A stretch of 64,000 bases of DNA from assembly GCA_031841125.1 (NCBI GenBank), contig CM063108.1:69164344-69228343 (forward strand). Reading direction: 5' to 3'. This DNA comes from Acanthococcus lagerstroemiae. Lineage: Eukaryota; Arthropoda; Insecta; Hemiptera; Eriococcidae. The position numbers were made by a program, and so were the translations under genes. Each line of letters opens with the position of its first letter. Within the stretch, counting starts at the first letter, position 1. Below are positions 49,401 through 59,889 of the stretch, piece by piece. The notes beneath the pieces were generated by a model. It searched no databases and was not told the origin of the DNA. It saw only the letters and a program-made list of their open reading frames with translations.

Positions 49401-50354
49401 TGATGAGTAGGGAAGCTCTATTACTCAATGCATTTCTGACAGCAATAAAATACATGAAAAACAGATTTGAAAGTATAATATCTAATTGGTGGGGAAGGGA
49501 ACGAAAAAATTTCTGAGAATGGATACATATAGATGTGCAGAAAGGAGATCGAGAGTAATTAGCAGCCTCAGGACTTAGTGACCCCGCGAAATGACCAATT
49601 AGGGCATTTCGGTGGTGGTTACGAAGAAATTGTAAAACTTTTCTTATGTACAATTTCATGAGGAACAGTTTTTGTTGGTTATATCTTTTCTTAAATTTTT
49701 TGGTCTCGAGTGTTTTTGCAAAAAGCTGATTTCTGTGGCATGTCCAGCCTCCTGAAAGAGGAAGAAGATTTTCGGAGACTTCTAGATATTCATGAGGAAG
49801 GTCAAATGTACGTGTATACCAAATTTCTATTGTTCCCGAACTTTTGCGAATTCGTTCCTAAATGTGCTATAATTTGCCTGGACTACAGTTGAAGAGCCCA
49901 CTTCCAAAGTGACCTGACTGCAAAATTTTAGTTTTGAGAAAAAAAAAGCAAAACACTTCATCAGCAAAACAGTAAAGTACCTAGGTAACGGATTTTTAAA
50001 GGTAGGTATCTATAAGTTCAACCTTCAAGAAAAGTTTGTCGTTTTTGTGTTTGCAAAGTATGTCCTTAGCGCGGCAAGACAGCGTGTTGAAAACAAAAAC
50101 TCATGAAATCATAATTTTGCAGCTAAATCACTTTGATACTTCAGCTTTAGTTCGAACTCTATAATTTTACGCTAATGATAGTGAATTGAATGAGCATCTC
50201 TTCCTACTCAAAATTTTTCATTGACATACTTGTATGTTGTAGTTATCAATTACCACACGTGCGAAGAAGACTGAAGCTTCAAGAAATCAAAGAAAAGTTT
50301 GAAAGTAAAATGGATCCTCCTGAGTTACTAACTTATTTAATTAAAAATTGTTAA
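25470..50354 (+). CDS. RALGAPB: Ral GTPase-activating protein subunit beta (RALGAPB), 26 coding exons
   Basis: Exons in phase: 25470-25685, 25771-25972, 26262-26426, 26512-26745, 27514-27768, 28189-28350, 28465-28587, 28694-28843, 29707-30059, 30143-30288, 30371-30920, 31162-31312, 31392-31502, 31871-32011, 32089-32315, 37316-37426, 37510-37702, 39909-40137, 41219-41447, 41698-41856, 47748-47868, 47946-48134, 48223-48447, 48683-48818, 48906-49022, 50243-50354. They join to 1,668 residues; human RALGAPB is about 1,494. Match points: [12 protein letters not shown] (about 70), LLAPPTV (190), [19 protein letters not shown] (about 585), GLGI-type LGISGTKSQ (1,060), [12 protein letters not shown] (about 1,300), [16 protein letters not shown] (1,390), [12 protein letters not shown] (1,600). 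The C-terminal third is the Rap/Ran-GAP-like region. The protein partners with catalytic RalGAP alpha to switch off RalA/RalB in the cytosol. Residues about 672-835 (exon 11) are a Ser/Thr-rich insertion. Introns 15 and 20 are 5-6 kb and full of transposons. Confidence 0.95.
27160..27450 (+). repeat. Decayed minisatellite in RALGAPB intron 4
   Basis: Recurring phrases such as GAGGTCTTAACGAGTCTTAG, GTCTGAGTGAGTCTTAA and CAATGAGTCTTGCAGTCTTAA, spaced about 20-30 bp. They resemble those in THOC6 intron 5 and near 46.5 kb. Confidence 0.45.
29423..29649. mobile_element. Foldback MITE in RALGAPB intron 8
   Basis: It starts CTGGTCTACGGAAAGGGGGC and ends with the inverse complement (GCCCCCTTTCCGTAGACCAG). 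The arms are about 90 bp, nearly perfect, and meet around a short central loop near 29525-29550. TGAC flanks both sides (29419-29422, 29650-29653). It ends 57 bp before exon 9, so it could form a hairpin in the pre-mRNA next to that acceptor. Confidence 0.75.
32600..32830 (+). repeat. Tandem duplication in RALGAPB intron 15
   Basis: CAGTTGATTT(C/T)ACCACTCTGTTACAGGT occurs near 32605 and again near 32757, each followed by a (G)GTAAG(A/G)GGATCT(C/T)AGTTGAAT block. The unit is about 150 bp. Upstream (32450-32560) are several ACCACC/GGTGGT phrases. Confidence 0.55.
33360..36110 (-). mobile_element. Decayed RTE-type LINE retrotransposon in RALGAPB intron 15
   Basis: Order on the minus strand follows a non-LTR element with an apurinic-type endonuclease. 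Near 35.9 kb is the endonuclease start ([27 protein letters not shown]). Near 35.75 kb is [11 protein letters not shown], then [13 protein letters not shown]. Near 35.4 kb are [19 protein letters not shown] and [10 protein letters not shown]. Near 34.5-34.1 kb is reverse transcriptase ([60 protein letters not shown]). Near 33.95 kb is [14 protein letters not shown] followed by a stop. Near 33.6 kb is the C-terminal IRERMGI and KFKFAGHMA. The stretch expected to carry the catalytic FADD box between 33.86 and 33.8 kb is missing. Several frames are broken, so it is inactive. It runs antisense to RALGAPB. Confidence 0.85.
36362..36623 (+). mobile_element. MITE of the GGACGCTGTTAAG family, copy 3
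   Basis: It starts GGACGTTGTTAAG and ends CTTAACTGCGTCC, 262 bp. The interior is a diverged version of copies 1 and 2 (GCGTTTACTGATAAGCTTTT, CAACGTGGATATACATTTTC, CTCATTTTGTTAACAAACG). AGTT flanks both sides. It lies in RALGAPB intron 15, just beyond the LINE. Confidence 0.8.
37948..39844. mobile_element. Long-TIR element in RALGAPB intron 17 (outer host of a nested insertion)
   Basis: The left arm starts near 37948 (GTAGAGTAAAAACAGGGTTT) and runs to about 38390. The right arm ends near 39844 with the inverse complement (CCCCGTTTTTACTCTAC). Both arms carry GTATTTCTTTATGGAGTGAC, CCCTGCAAACTCTGAGTATG (or its complement) and a CGCCCCCTAACCC block. TTCTTTC occurs at both outer borders (37940-37946 and 39845-39851), a likely target duplication. 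The right arm is split by a second element (39353-39820). No coding frame is evident. Confidence 0.8.
39353..39820. mobile_element. hAT-like MITE nested in the element at 37948-39844, 8-bp target duplication
   Basis: The ends are CAGAGGTGCTTAGC and GCTAAGCACCTCTG, exact inverse complements. CTAAAAAC occurs on both sides (39345-39352 and 39821-39828), a perfect 8-bp direct repeat, as hAT transposases make. The inside repeats TTAGCCATTAGC/TTAGCCGTTAGC-like units. It is 468 bp and non-autonomous. Removing it and one CTAAAAAC copy restores the outer element's right arm. Confidence 0.88.
40157..41060. mobile_element. hAT-like element in RALGAPB intron 18, 8-bp target duplication
   Basis: The ends are CAGGCCCGTGCGC and GCGCACGGGCCTG. 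ATTGTAGG lies on both sides (40149-40156 and 41061-41068), a perfect 8-bp duplication. It has no transposase frame. It starts only 20 bp after the exon 18 donor. A second element (40353-40954) is inserted inside it, so the original element was about 294 bp. Confidence 0.88.
40353..40954. mobile_element. Foldback element nested inside the hAT-like element, 8-bp target duplication
   Basis: Ends are AGGGTCGTTTCCCCAGC and an inverse complement with one added base (GCTGGGGAAACGGACCCT). The two halves (40353 to about 40650 and about 40655-40954) are nearly complete inverse complements, so the whole 602 bp can fold. AAAATAAT flanks both sides (40345-40352 and 40955-40962). Inside, GTTAGTGCT/AGCACTAAC units recur many times. 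Confidence 0.88.
42190..42955. repeat. Cluster of palindromic ATTTTATAAAATCGGCA units in RALGAPB intron 20
   Basis: Variants of TGCCGATTTTATAAATTCGG and GATTTTATAAAATCGGCAG occur about eight times in both senses, in two groups: about 42204-42276 and about 42803-42950. Spacers differ. The unit itself is near-palindromic around TTTATAAA. Confidence 0.6.
43499..43897 (-). mobile_element. 3' fragment of a Jockey/R1-type LINE in RALGAPB intron 20
   Basis: A 132-codon minus-strand frame reads like the C-terminus of an I/Jockey/R1-clade non-LTR element: [18 protein letters not shown], then [18 protein letters not shown] (a CCHC-type zinc-binding motif), then a basic tail. No reverse transcriptase lies beside it, so it is heavily 5'-truncated. 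Confidence 0.7.
45044..45499. repeat. Inverted-repeat element in RALGAPB intron 20
   Basis: Left arm from TTACACTACTGAACAA (about 45047) to TACTTTTCAACGCTGA (about 45112-45127). Right arm from TCAGCGTTGAAAAGTA (45425) to TTGTTCAGTAGTG (about 45479-45491). The arms are about 80 bp, imperfect. The central part has no coding content. Confidence 0.6.
46440..46800 (+). repeat. Decayed minisatellite in RALGAPB intron 20
   Basis: Phrases such as AAGTCTGGTGCATCTTGAAT, AAAAGTCTGAAGAAGTC, TTATTGAATCTGAATC and GAGTCTGAATGAATCTGAAT recur irregularly. They resemble the repeats near 16.2 and 27.3 kb. Confidence 0.4.
47421..47580. mobile_element. 160-bp MITE just upstream of RALGAPB exon 21
   Basis: It starts ATTGAGGAGCCCCACTTCC and ends GGAAGTGGGCTCCTCAAT, an inverted end of about 18 bp. 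The inside shares TTGTCGTTTTTGTGTTTGC, TAGCGCGGCAAGACAG and CTCATGAAATCATAATTTTG with a second copy at 49889. It ends 167 bp before exon 21. Confidence 0.75.
49889..50134. mobile_element. Second copy of the 160-bp MITE, with internal insertion
   Basis: It starts TTGAAGAGCCCACTTCCAA and shares the GTCGTTTTTGTGTTTGC, AGCGCGGCAAGACAGCGTG and AAACTCATGAAATCATAATT blocks with 47421-47580. About 85 extra bp lie between the left end and the core, and the right end is lost after a CTAAATCACTTT. It lies in the last intron of RALGAPB, about 110 bp before exon 26. Confidence 0.7.
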
Positions 50355-51868
50355 TTTTTTATTCATTGTTATTCTTTTTTTAAGGCAATTTTGTATCTAT
50401 TGATTCAATCAGTTCATTAAATTTTCTCACTTTTACAATTCTTAATTTATTTAATATAGAGCCAGAGGGTTAGTTGAATTTTTCAAGGGAACTTGAATCC
50501 CAGAATTATAGCATTTTTTATTGAAATATGCAAACCTTGGTGTGCTTACTTTTTTAGAAGAAGGAGAAATTGAAAAACATGGATCCTCCTCCCCCCGGAA
50601 GAGAGCTTCAGGCAGTTCTGGAAGGGCGTAAATCCTCTTCCCACCTCTGTCATTTGTTTAATGCACGAGGACACAAAGCGGTGAAGCAATGAAAATCAAA
50701 TTCTTCGCAGGTTTATGTCATTTTCATGTCACTTCTGGAGCAAGTCACTCTCAGAGTTGGAGTTTCCTGTGGTCCTTCCGATGTTTAAGCTTGCCATTGC
50801 CTCTATGGGAGTTGTGAACAAGGTGACAGTAGTTGAAATCAGAGTTAACAAACAGAATGAACGCCATATGAGATGCCAAAGGTGCTCCTCGCAGTTGCCG
50901 ATGTGTCTTATCTACCATTACCACTTTGTCCTTACGCCAAAATGAAAGGCGTTCATACTGTGGTTGAAATATTATGAAACGGGAAGTCACCATCATAACT
51001 ATAACTGTCGTAAGCTGTAAAGTGTAAACGCAGTTACTAGTAAGTGATGACGGAATATGATAAGTAACAATGAGATTCGGGTCAATTTCAATTATTCTTC
51101 TCCAGAACAGCGATTCTTGATTCTACCCTACATCTGCCTTCATTCTTTCTAGTTTCTACAGACATCTGTAAAAATTGGATACATGAAGGTTTAGGAACAG
51201 AGTAGAGCCGCGGTCAGAGAGACAAATGAACGAAATGAATAGTGCAGACTTCTGCAGAGTTGATGCCGAAACAGAAAGGAAGACTGGAAACTGGAAAATG
51301 CCTGAGTGGAAAGAAAGACAAGTTTCGATCATGCGAGTTAAAATTTATAAATTCATATGATCAGAATCATTGATTTCCTGTAATTTTAATTGAAAAGGAA
51401 TTTATTGTTATTTCATTATTTATATATATAAATTTCATTGAAATTATTATAATGAATAAAATGATTATTATAGGTAGTGAGGTTCATATTTCTAAATGTG
51501 GACGGTAGGACGGCTCGCTTAGAATTGGCCTATGTGGTCACACTGTAACGGAACTCAAATTCAAAATATTATTGCTGATAACATAGAATGAGAGAATTAC
51601 CATGAATATGAATTCAGTGGTAGTAGTTGATAGTTATCCTGTTGTTAATTCTAAGTTTTAATTATCGAATTGGGCAGTATTTTGAGTACCAGCACCGCAG
51701 TAACGTGATTTGGATTTGAGAGCACTCGAAAACATATCTCAGTTTTATTGCTCTCGTCGTTTTCATTCCACATCGTTTACGTTTCTGTCATGCTATTATT
51801 TGTCAATAGCTCATTCTTAGTCCGGCACTCCAGCCGTGTATTCTCATACTGAAATCAGGTGCCATATA
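50355..51868. other. Intergenic between RALGAPB and MLST8
   Basis: RALGAPB 3' UTR and the MLST8 upstream region. No extra gene is supported. I see no canonical AATAAA close to the RALGAPB stop; an AT-rich run near 51420-51475 is the closest candidate area for processing signals. Confidence 0.4.
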
Positions 51869-53902
51869 ATGGATGATGCAGGTAATGATGGTAATGCGGG
51901 CAACAACAAAGCTATTTTAGCAACCGGAGGATATGATCATACAATCAAACTGTGGCAAGCGCATACCGGTGTTTGTTACTGGACCGGCCAGCATGCAGAT
52001 TCGGTATCCTTTTGTATTTCATGCAAAAGTCCTAGAGTAATTTGTATTATTTTATCGCCTCATGTTCAGTAGGACTTATACGCGAACATTGTATTTAATT
52101 TTCCTGAACATTCTTATTTAGCAAGTAAATGCTTTATGCATAACACCCGATAAACAAAGGATAGCGTCTGCAGGTGCGTAGAAAATCTTACTATATTCGT
52201 AGACATACTCAGGAGTGAATCAAATTGTGATTCTGCTATATTTTCATATTTTTAGGTTACCAACATATTAGATTATACGATCTCAGCTCGACTAGTCCCA
52301 ATCCGATCATAAATTACGAAGGTGTTTCGAAAAATGTAACCAGTGTTGGCTTTCAAGAAGATGGCAAGTGGATGTATACTACTGGTGAAGATGCACATGC
52401 TCGTATCTGGGATCTCAGGTATTTCTGTGGTACTTCATCTCGAATCTAGATGAAAATAGTGTGTTGCATCTGAGCTCCGTGCTTTTGAAATTACAATACC
52501 TCTTTTCTTCCTGAACAGGTTTGAATAAGTAAATATCTCATAATTTTTGATTCCAGGGGTAAAAATGTGCAATGTCATCGTGCGTATCAAACGACGGCTA
52601 TAATTAATTATGCTGTTTTACATCCGAACCAAACCGAATTAGTGCTTTGTGATGATAGTGGTATGATTCACGTGTGGAATCTACGAAATGATCGTAACGA
52701 ACAACTGGTATGATTGTTTTCTATTCTTCTATTCAATGTATTTTTAATGATCATCTCAAACTCGAGCTCAATAATTAGATTCCAGAACACGAAGCAACTG
52801 TACAATGCGTGTCGATTGATCCGAATGGTATGTATCTAGCAGCCGTGAATAACCAGGGTAGATGTCACATATGGAGCCTATCTCACGATTCGCCGAGCGA
52901 AAGTTTGCAGCTGAATCCTAAAAATGAGATTTTGGCACACACAAGACAAGCTCTAAAGTGTAAATTCAGTCCTGACTCATCGTAAGTATTTCAGTTGCTC
53001 ATCTAGACACTCCATTACCATATTTTTAGTTTATATGTCCAACAATTTCTATCTATTCGTGGGATTCGTTTCTGAGGTGTGAGTGAAATTGAAAAATTTA
53101 TATTCAGCCTTTCGAAGTTAATAGTAATGAACAGTTCAGGTTTCACTTTCAGTAATGTATTATGTCCAAGAGTGCATTCGGGTGCTACCTCATCCGGTAA
53201 TATTGTAACACATTTTATACGAACACTAAACATTGACCTTCATGAATCACCGTGAACCACATTTTAATTAACAACCGGGATTAATCGCTATCAGATTTCC
53301 CGAATAACCAATAGGAACACTGCTCAGTCTTCACAACACGGTACTATACCTTTACTTCACGCTGAATTGTCAGATTAATCTAAACATTGGTAGTGAAAAT
53401 ACAGAAGTGGGGGTGAACCCAACATAACGCTCTTGTTGAAAATATACTACTGAAAGTTGGCCTTTCTTCAGTTGTATATTTTCTTTAATTGATCTATTTA
53501 CTCATTCATTTACCAGATTATTAGTAACAACGTCTGCAGATCAGACTGCGTGTGTGTGGAGAACTGAAGATTTTTCATTATGTCAACAACTCAAAGTTTC
53601 TGGAGGACAGAAATGGGTTTGGGACGCTGCATTCACCAACGATTCTCAATATTTAATAACAGGTTCGCACGGTGTTTTTTTTATGATTGTTTATTTTAAT
53701 TACATAGCAGAAATAAAATCAGAAAACTAGTCTGAGTATGAATTAGACTAACATCTTGGTTTCTTTTTTCCCTAAAGCTTCTTCGGATAATTTGGCCCGA
53801 CTTTGGTGTATAGAAAGTGGAGAGGTCGAACGGGAATATTCAGGACATCAAAAGGCAGTGACTGCCCTAGCATTTTCAGATAATGTTACATCATCGTTGT
53901 AA
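51869..53902 (+). CDS. MLST8: Target of rapamycin complex subunit LST8 (MLST8), seven exons
   Basis: Exons: 51869-52003, 52122-52173, 52256-52418, 52557-52707, 52779-52981, 53517-53662, 53778-53902. Joined they give 324 residues; human MLST8 is 326. The protein is a seven-blade WD40 propeller: [111 protein letters not shown]. The [12 protein letters not shown] and [11 protein letters not shown] stretches are typical of this family. LST8 binds the TOR kinase domain and is a core part of TORC1 and TORC2. A short acidic Asn/Gly tail precedes blade 1. An AATAAA overlaps the stop codon and another follows at 53932. It is convergent with OXSM. Confidence 0.95.
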
Positions 53903-53931
53903 ATAAAGTTTGTATGTGTACAAACGTTCCT

Positions 53932-53937
53932 AATAAA
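53932..53937 (+). terminator. Poly(A) signal AATAAA of MLST8
   Basis: It lies 30 bp after the MLST8 stop. Another AATAAA (53902-53907) overlaps the stop codon and is probably too close to be the one used. Confidence 0.5.
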
Positions 53938-54149
53938 ATGTTTACTTTTTGTTAATATTCGCAGTCAGTATGACAGGAAACGTTTCTTCGGTACAGTTTT
54001 TCTTTTCTTACCAATTTCAGGTACGAACTTGGCACTTTCCCTTTCCAAATTAATTCTCAGGGACACTATTAAGTCTCTGTTGAGAATTGGTAATTTTGTC
54101 CATGGAAAAATTGCTGTGTTTCTGAAATATACACTGATTATAAACTCCA

Positions 54150-55418
54150 TCATCTTTGAAATTCAGCAATACACAGAGCTGCGTTTGTACCCCCAAAGCC
54201 GAATGAATTTTTCAATGCGATCCGTTTAGGAACTTCAGTCCATTCCTCTTTCTTCGTATTACATTCAATATTGCCTTCATGGGAACAGCATTTTTCTAAA
54301 TTTGCGGTTGGAGGAATAGTAGCATGATGACAAGTTAAAACTGTACACACAGCCTCTATACTACCAGCAGCACCTAACAAATGCCCGTGGCAACCTTTCG
54401 TCGAGGACACGAACGTTTTTCTTGTAGATTTTTTACACACTTCTCCTATAGCAGTCAATTCGATAGTGTCTCCTATCGGTGTAGACGTAGCGTGTGCATT
54501 TATGTAAGTGACATCTGTAGAGACTAGTTTGCCATCTTCTAACGCTCTTATCATGGCTAGAACGGCCCCACGACCGTTCTGGAGAGGTGTCGTCAAATTA
54601 TAAGCGTCCCCAGACATACCGTATCCCAAAATTTCAGCGTAAATATTCGCATTTCTAGCCACTGCATGCTCCATTTCTTCCAAAACTAACACGGCCGCTC
54701 CTTCACCAATAACGAACCCGTCTCTTCGTTCATCGAATGGTCTCGAAGCTTTAAGGGGTGTATCATTGAAATTACAAGACAGTGCTCTCAAACGACAGAA
54801 GCCAGCGACGGTTAATGGGTTTACGCAGGCATCGGTACCACCGCAAACCATAGCTACAGCTGCTCCATTTTGAATCATTTTAAAACTGTCTCCTATCGCA
54901 TGCGCCCCGGTAGCGCATGCCGTAGATACGCAATGATTTGGTCCTTGGAATCCATATTCCATGCTGATGTTGCCTGCAGCCATGTTCAGCAAAATTCTGG
55001 GTATGAAATATGGACTAACACGATTATAACTTCGGTCCAAATTACTTTTAGATTCGCAAATGTCGTAGAAGTCCGACATACCGGATCCGACGGCAACTCC
55101 GATTTGTTCTTTTAGTTGTGCAGAACAATCATGTAGTCTAGCGTGAGTAATTGCCTCTCGGGCGGCGAGAATGGCAAGACATGTAGACCGAGAAATAGTT
55201 CGTAATTTGCTATCAGCAATTTTGTTACTTTCAATGAGAGAATTCAGTTTAGTCGGGTCTATTATAGCAGCTACTTTGCTGGGAAGTTTTTCATATTGGT
55301 CGAAAGATAATTTTGAAACGCAAGATACTCCTGCCATGACATTAGTCCATAATTCGTTAACATTGCAACCAGCTGAGGATACAGCACCAAGTCCGGTAAC
55401 AACTACTCTTTTCTTCAT
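54150..55418 (-). CDS. OXSM: Beta-ketoacyl-ACP synthase, mitochondrial type (OXSM)
   Basis: One uninterrupted frame of 422 residues on the minus strand. It is the condensing enzyme (KAS II/FabF class) that extends acyl-ACP with malonyl-ACP in mitochondrial fatty acid synthesis, which feeds lipoate production. The catalytic set is visible: Cys168 in STACATGAHAIG, His309 in NAHATSTPIGD, Lys341 and His346 in STKGCHGHLLGAAG, and a C-terminal NSFGFGGTNAAL. The start MKKRVVVTGLG begins right at the fold, so a mitochondrial presequence is not encoded in this exon. An acceptor-like CCGTAG lies 8-9 bp before the ATG, so a small upstream exon may supply the presequence; I could not find one that stays open. 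The exon seems otherwise intron-free. It diverges from ZNF330. Confidence 0.92.
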   Translation of the reverse strand: MKKRVVVTGLGAVSSAGCNVNELWTNVMAGVSCVSKLSFDQYEKLPSKVAAIIDPTKLNSLIESNKIADSKLRTISRSTCLAILAAREAITHARLHDCSAQLKEQIGVAVGSGMSDFYDICESKSNLDRSYNRVSPYFIPRILLNMAAGNISMEYGFQGPNHCVSTACATGAHAIGDSFKMIQNGAAVAMVCGGTDACVNPLTVAGFCRLRALSCNFNDTPLKASRPFDERRDGFVIGEGAAVLVLEEMEHAVARNANIYAEILGYGMSGDAYNLTTPLQNGRGAVLAMIRALEDGKLVSTDVTYINAHATSTPIGDTIELTAIGEVCKKSTRKTFVSSTKGCHGHLLGAAGSIEAVCTVLTCHHATIPPTANLEKCCSHEGNIECNTKKEEWTEVPKRIALKNSFGFGGTNAALCIAEFQR

Positions 55419-55948
55419 GATTGGAGCTACGGAAAACGAACGTCATTGTTAGAGCTCATTCTCAAAATGTCGAAATACTGGCTAAATCTGCTTTAGAAAA
55501 TACGTTTTCTTGTACCTGAAGCATGCTTGTCAATTGGAACTCACCAGTAATTGAAAAGAGTAAACTTAAAAATGCTCTCAATGTCTCAATTAAAAATCAA
55601 CTGTACCGGTAGAAGGACATGTTGCATAACGGAAATCTAGAATGTTATCAGTTTCAATTTAAGCAAGGAAATATAGAATTCTTTGTAAGACTGAACCTTG
55701 AGATTCGGCATTATAATGGAGACATACGCCGAGGAATGTTCAGAAAACGTTCGTGCGAATCGTTCAATTCAGTTTCTAATTCCACTGATAAAATTGGGTA
55801 ATTAGGTTTCGTCTTTCGTCTCGCTTCTGGTATCTGGTGTAAATGTTGGTTAAGTGCTCTTCCACAGTTTTATGTTTTTAATTTATTCGGTTTTCATCCC
55901 TCATTCGACCCTGAATAACTTTCGAAATACTGATATTTTGCATTTGCG
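55419..55948. promoter_or_regulatory. Probable shared promoter region between OXSM and ZNF330
   Basis: The start codons of two divergent housekeeping genes are 530 bp apart. No TATA box is clear. A short upstream frame (ATG AGC TCT ... TAG) precedes the OXSM ATG on the minus strand. The call rests on gene layout only. Confidence 0.4.
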
Positions 55949-57477
<1,529 letters not shown>

Positions 57478-57571
57478 TTAATTTAGGTACTACATATTTA
57501 CATTTCATGATATTTATATGCTCTCTTTGAAATGGTTACCACTCGTCGATTGTATGATATCATGTTAATCG

Positions 57572-57577
57572 AATAAA
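57572..57577 (+). terminator. Poly(A) signal AATAAA of ZNF330
   Basis: AATAAA lies 95 bp after the ZNF330 stop. It is the first canonical signal. Confidence 0.55.
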
Positions 57578-58461
57578 ATATTTTCTCAATCCGTATTTTA
57601 ATGTACAAGGAGGAGGGTTTAACTTTTTCTATAACAAAATCCGCCGTTTTGCGCTAGCTTCCTACGCTGTTAATGAAACCCGCATGTGGTGTACCTATTC
57701 AAATTTAATCTTGTAATCTGGGTTATCCCGCCCTCAATCATTATTTTGATTCGTGTTTCTGTAGAACGCCGACTCGTGTAATATTTTTCGCAGTAATTGC
57801 GGCTTTGGTCTAAGACTGTAATCAGCCTCTCTTATCAGTAAGCCCAGCAAAATATTCGGTTGAGGAAACTGTAATGAGAGGGAAGTAGTAAACGTGGATT
57901 TACTTTTAAGTCAGGAAAGATGGAATATTTCCCCCTGAGGGTAATAGTCTTATGTGCGATCCCCTTGGTTACGGCCCTGCTCCTGTGCTAATGGCGAAGT
58001 TGAAATTCTAATCGACCTTAGCTCATCCTAGGAATCACTTGATCGTGTGTTTCTGTCTGTCACAGCCTTTCCGGCTACAGATACAGTTGCTGGCTTCTGC
58101 CTTTATAGAGCGGGGCCTTCATCAATTCTGAAAAGCGAGTAGTTTTCTATACGCAGAATTGTGATAATACAAAATCAAACGTACTAAAGTCTGCTCCAGT
58201 TAAGAAACATAATTTTTTCAGGTCTCAGTCGCCACAACTCTATAACCGTGCATTAATTGTCTTGGTGCCACATTTTTTAAGTGTGTTTACCCGAAGGACA
58301 AAAGCTCGATAATGAAACCGGAAACGAAAATCACGCAAGTTGGTTATTATAGTTATCAGTTATCAGCGATAAATATAATGGATGCCGATTCCTAATGGAC
58401 TGGTTCCGAATTAGCTGAAGACGAAAAAAATGTGTATACCTAAGCAACGGATTCAAATAGA
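57578..58461. other. Intergenic, no gene seen
   Basis: No convincing frame, repeat or RNA gene is visible in this stretch. Confidence 0.4.
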
Positions 58462-58644
58462 ATGAAACGTAGTGGTACGTGCGTAGGTACAATAGATAAG
58501 ATCAATTCCAAATCAAATGTTGAGCATATGGTTGTTAGTATGGGTGAATCTCTGAATAACCTGAAAATTCAGTTTCCAAATTTTAAAATTTGGAACATCA
58601 TTGAACAAAATTTTTTTCCTGCGGATCATGTAGTATACCTGCAA
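58462..58644 (+). CDS. Candidate orphan first exon (unrecognised)
   Basis: ATG opens a 61-codon frame (MKRSGTCVGTIDKINS at the start, FPADHVVYLQ at the end) that finishes exactly at a consensus donor, CAA|GTAAGT. I do not recognise the peptide. Further exons in phase were not found downstream in this window, where the DNA becomes the repeat cluster at 58.7-59.9 kb. It could be a real first exon of a gene with a long intron, or a chance frame. Confidence 0.25.
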
Positions 58645-58708
58645 GTAAGTACATGTATGGGGTAAGTCCCACAAGAAACGCCACATAGGGGGTAGAAGGG
58701 GGCTTTTT

Positions 58709-59882
58709 GTATACTACGATGGAATTCCATCGTAATATTCTCTATTCCTTTGATACTACGATGGAATTCCATTGTAGTATTCTCTATTTCTTTGATACTA
58801 CAATGGAATTGCTTAATATTACGATGGAATTGCTTGATATCACAATGGAATTTGAGGAACATACAACCAGATGTATTCCAATAGCGAGGACGACAACTGA
58901 AGAAACGAGAAGAATATTCATCTGAATGGCAAGGAGTACAATTCAAGACATAAGAAAGAAGTACTTCAACATCGTCGGGATTGGATGCATCAGTGTCTGC
59001 CTCTGAATATTTTTTCTCGGCAAGGAAGTAATGAGCGCATTCTCCTTCGCATTCGAAGCAACTCAATTTGTTGAAACAGAGGATGCCACATTCTTGTGCG
59101 TTTCATGTGACCTGGTGTACGGACATCGTTCCTTCAAAGAGAAAAGACAGGTCATGAAGATGTGAAACAACGGGCTGAAGAGAAATCATCACCATTCAGC
59201 TGTCTCTTCTGGATAATGTGGCAAAAGCAACGATAAATTCCATTGTAATATCTTCTTTTCCATCGTAGTATTCTTCAAAATTATACTTCGATACTACCAT
59301 GGAAAGGAAAAATGTATACCACGATAGAAAATTTGAACATCTTTCTTAATTCAACAGAGCAACACTGGCCAGCATGCAGTAATGAAGCACAAAATTATAA
59401 TAGGCAGTGTTCCCTTTTATGAAAAAGTCAAAATCGTTTTTCTCAGACTAGAACTTCATGGCGTATAATCGTATACTACGATGGAATAGAAAAAAAATAG
59501 AACGGGATTTTTGGACAGAAATTTGGCAAAAAGTCTGCAATAAGTTCAAAAATAGACAATTTTCATGATTGGATCGCTATACTTCTGTGCTAAATAAGAA
59601 GATTCAGTACTTTTTCCCATCAGTAAATCTAAACTAGTCCCATATTAAGATGATTCAAATTTTGTATACTACGATGGAAAAAAACTAATTTCATGACTTC
59701 TTCCTCCCTTGTAGATGTACCTACGTCACAGTTCAAAAATTTTTTTCTCCGCTCTTAACTTATATTCTATTACCTCTTTTCTGGTGAACCTTATAAATTT
59801 TGATTGTTTCTTGATAATAATGAACCTACGGTCAACTACAGTCGAAAATCGAAGTTGGTTACAGTATACTACGATGGAACTT
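58709..59882. repeat. Dispersed 16-bp motif cluster GTATACTACGATGGAA
   Basis: About a dozen copies or close variants in both orientations. Near-exact + copies start near 58709, 58752, 59471, 59664 and 59863. Variants lie near 58795, 58816, 58838, 59290 and 59312. Inverse copies lie near 58725, 58768, 59237 and 59258. At 58709 and 58752 the motif meets its inverse copy at GGAATTCC to make a palindrome. Spacers differ in length and sequence, so this is not a simple tandem array. Confidence 0.75.
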
Positions 59883-59889
59883 TTACTCT

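Noticed and set aside
58626..59066. 146-codon minus-strand frame with repeated FHRSIK-like peptides
   Set aside because: The peptide repeats are simply translations of the 16-bp DNA motif; no independent coding evidence.
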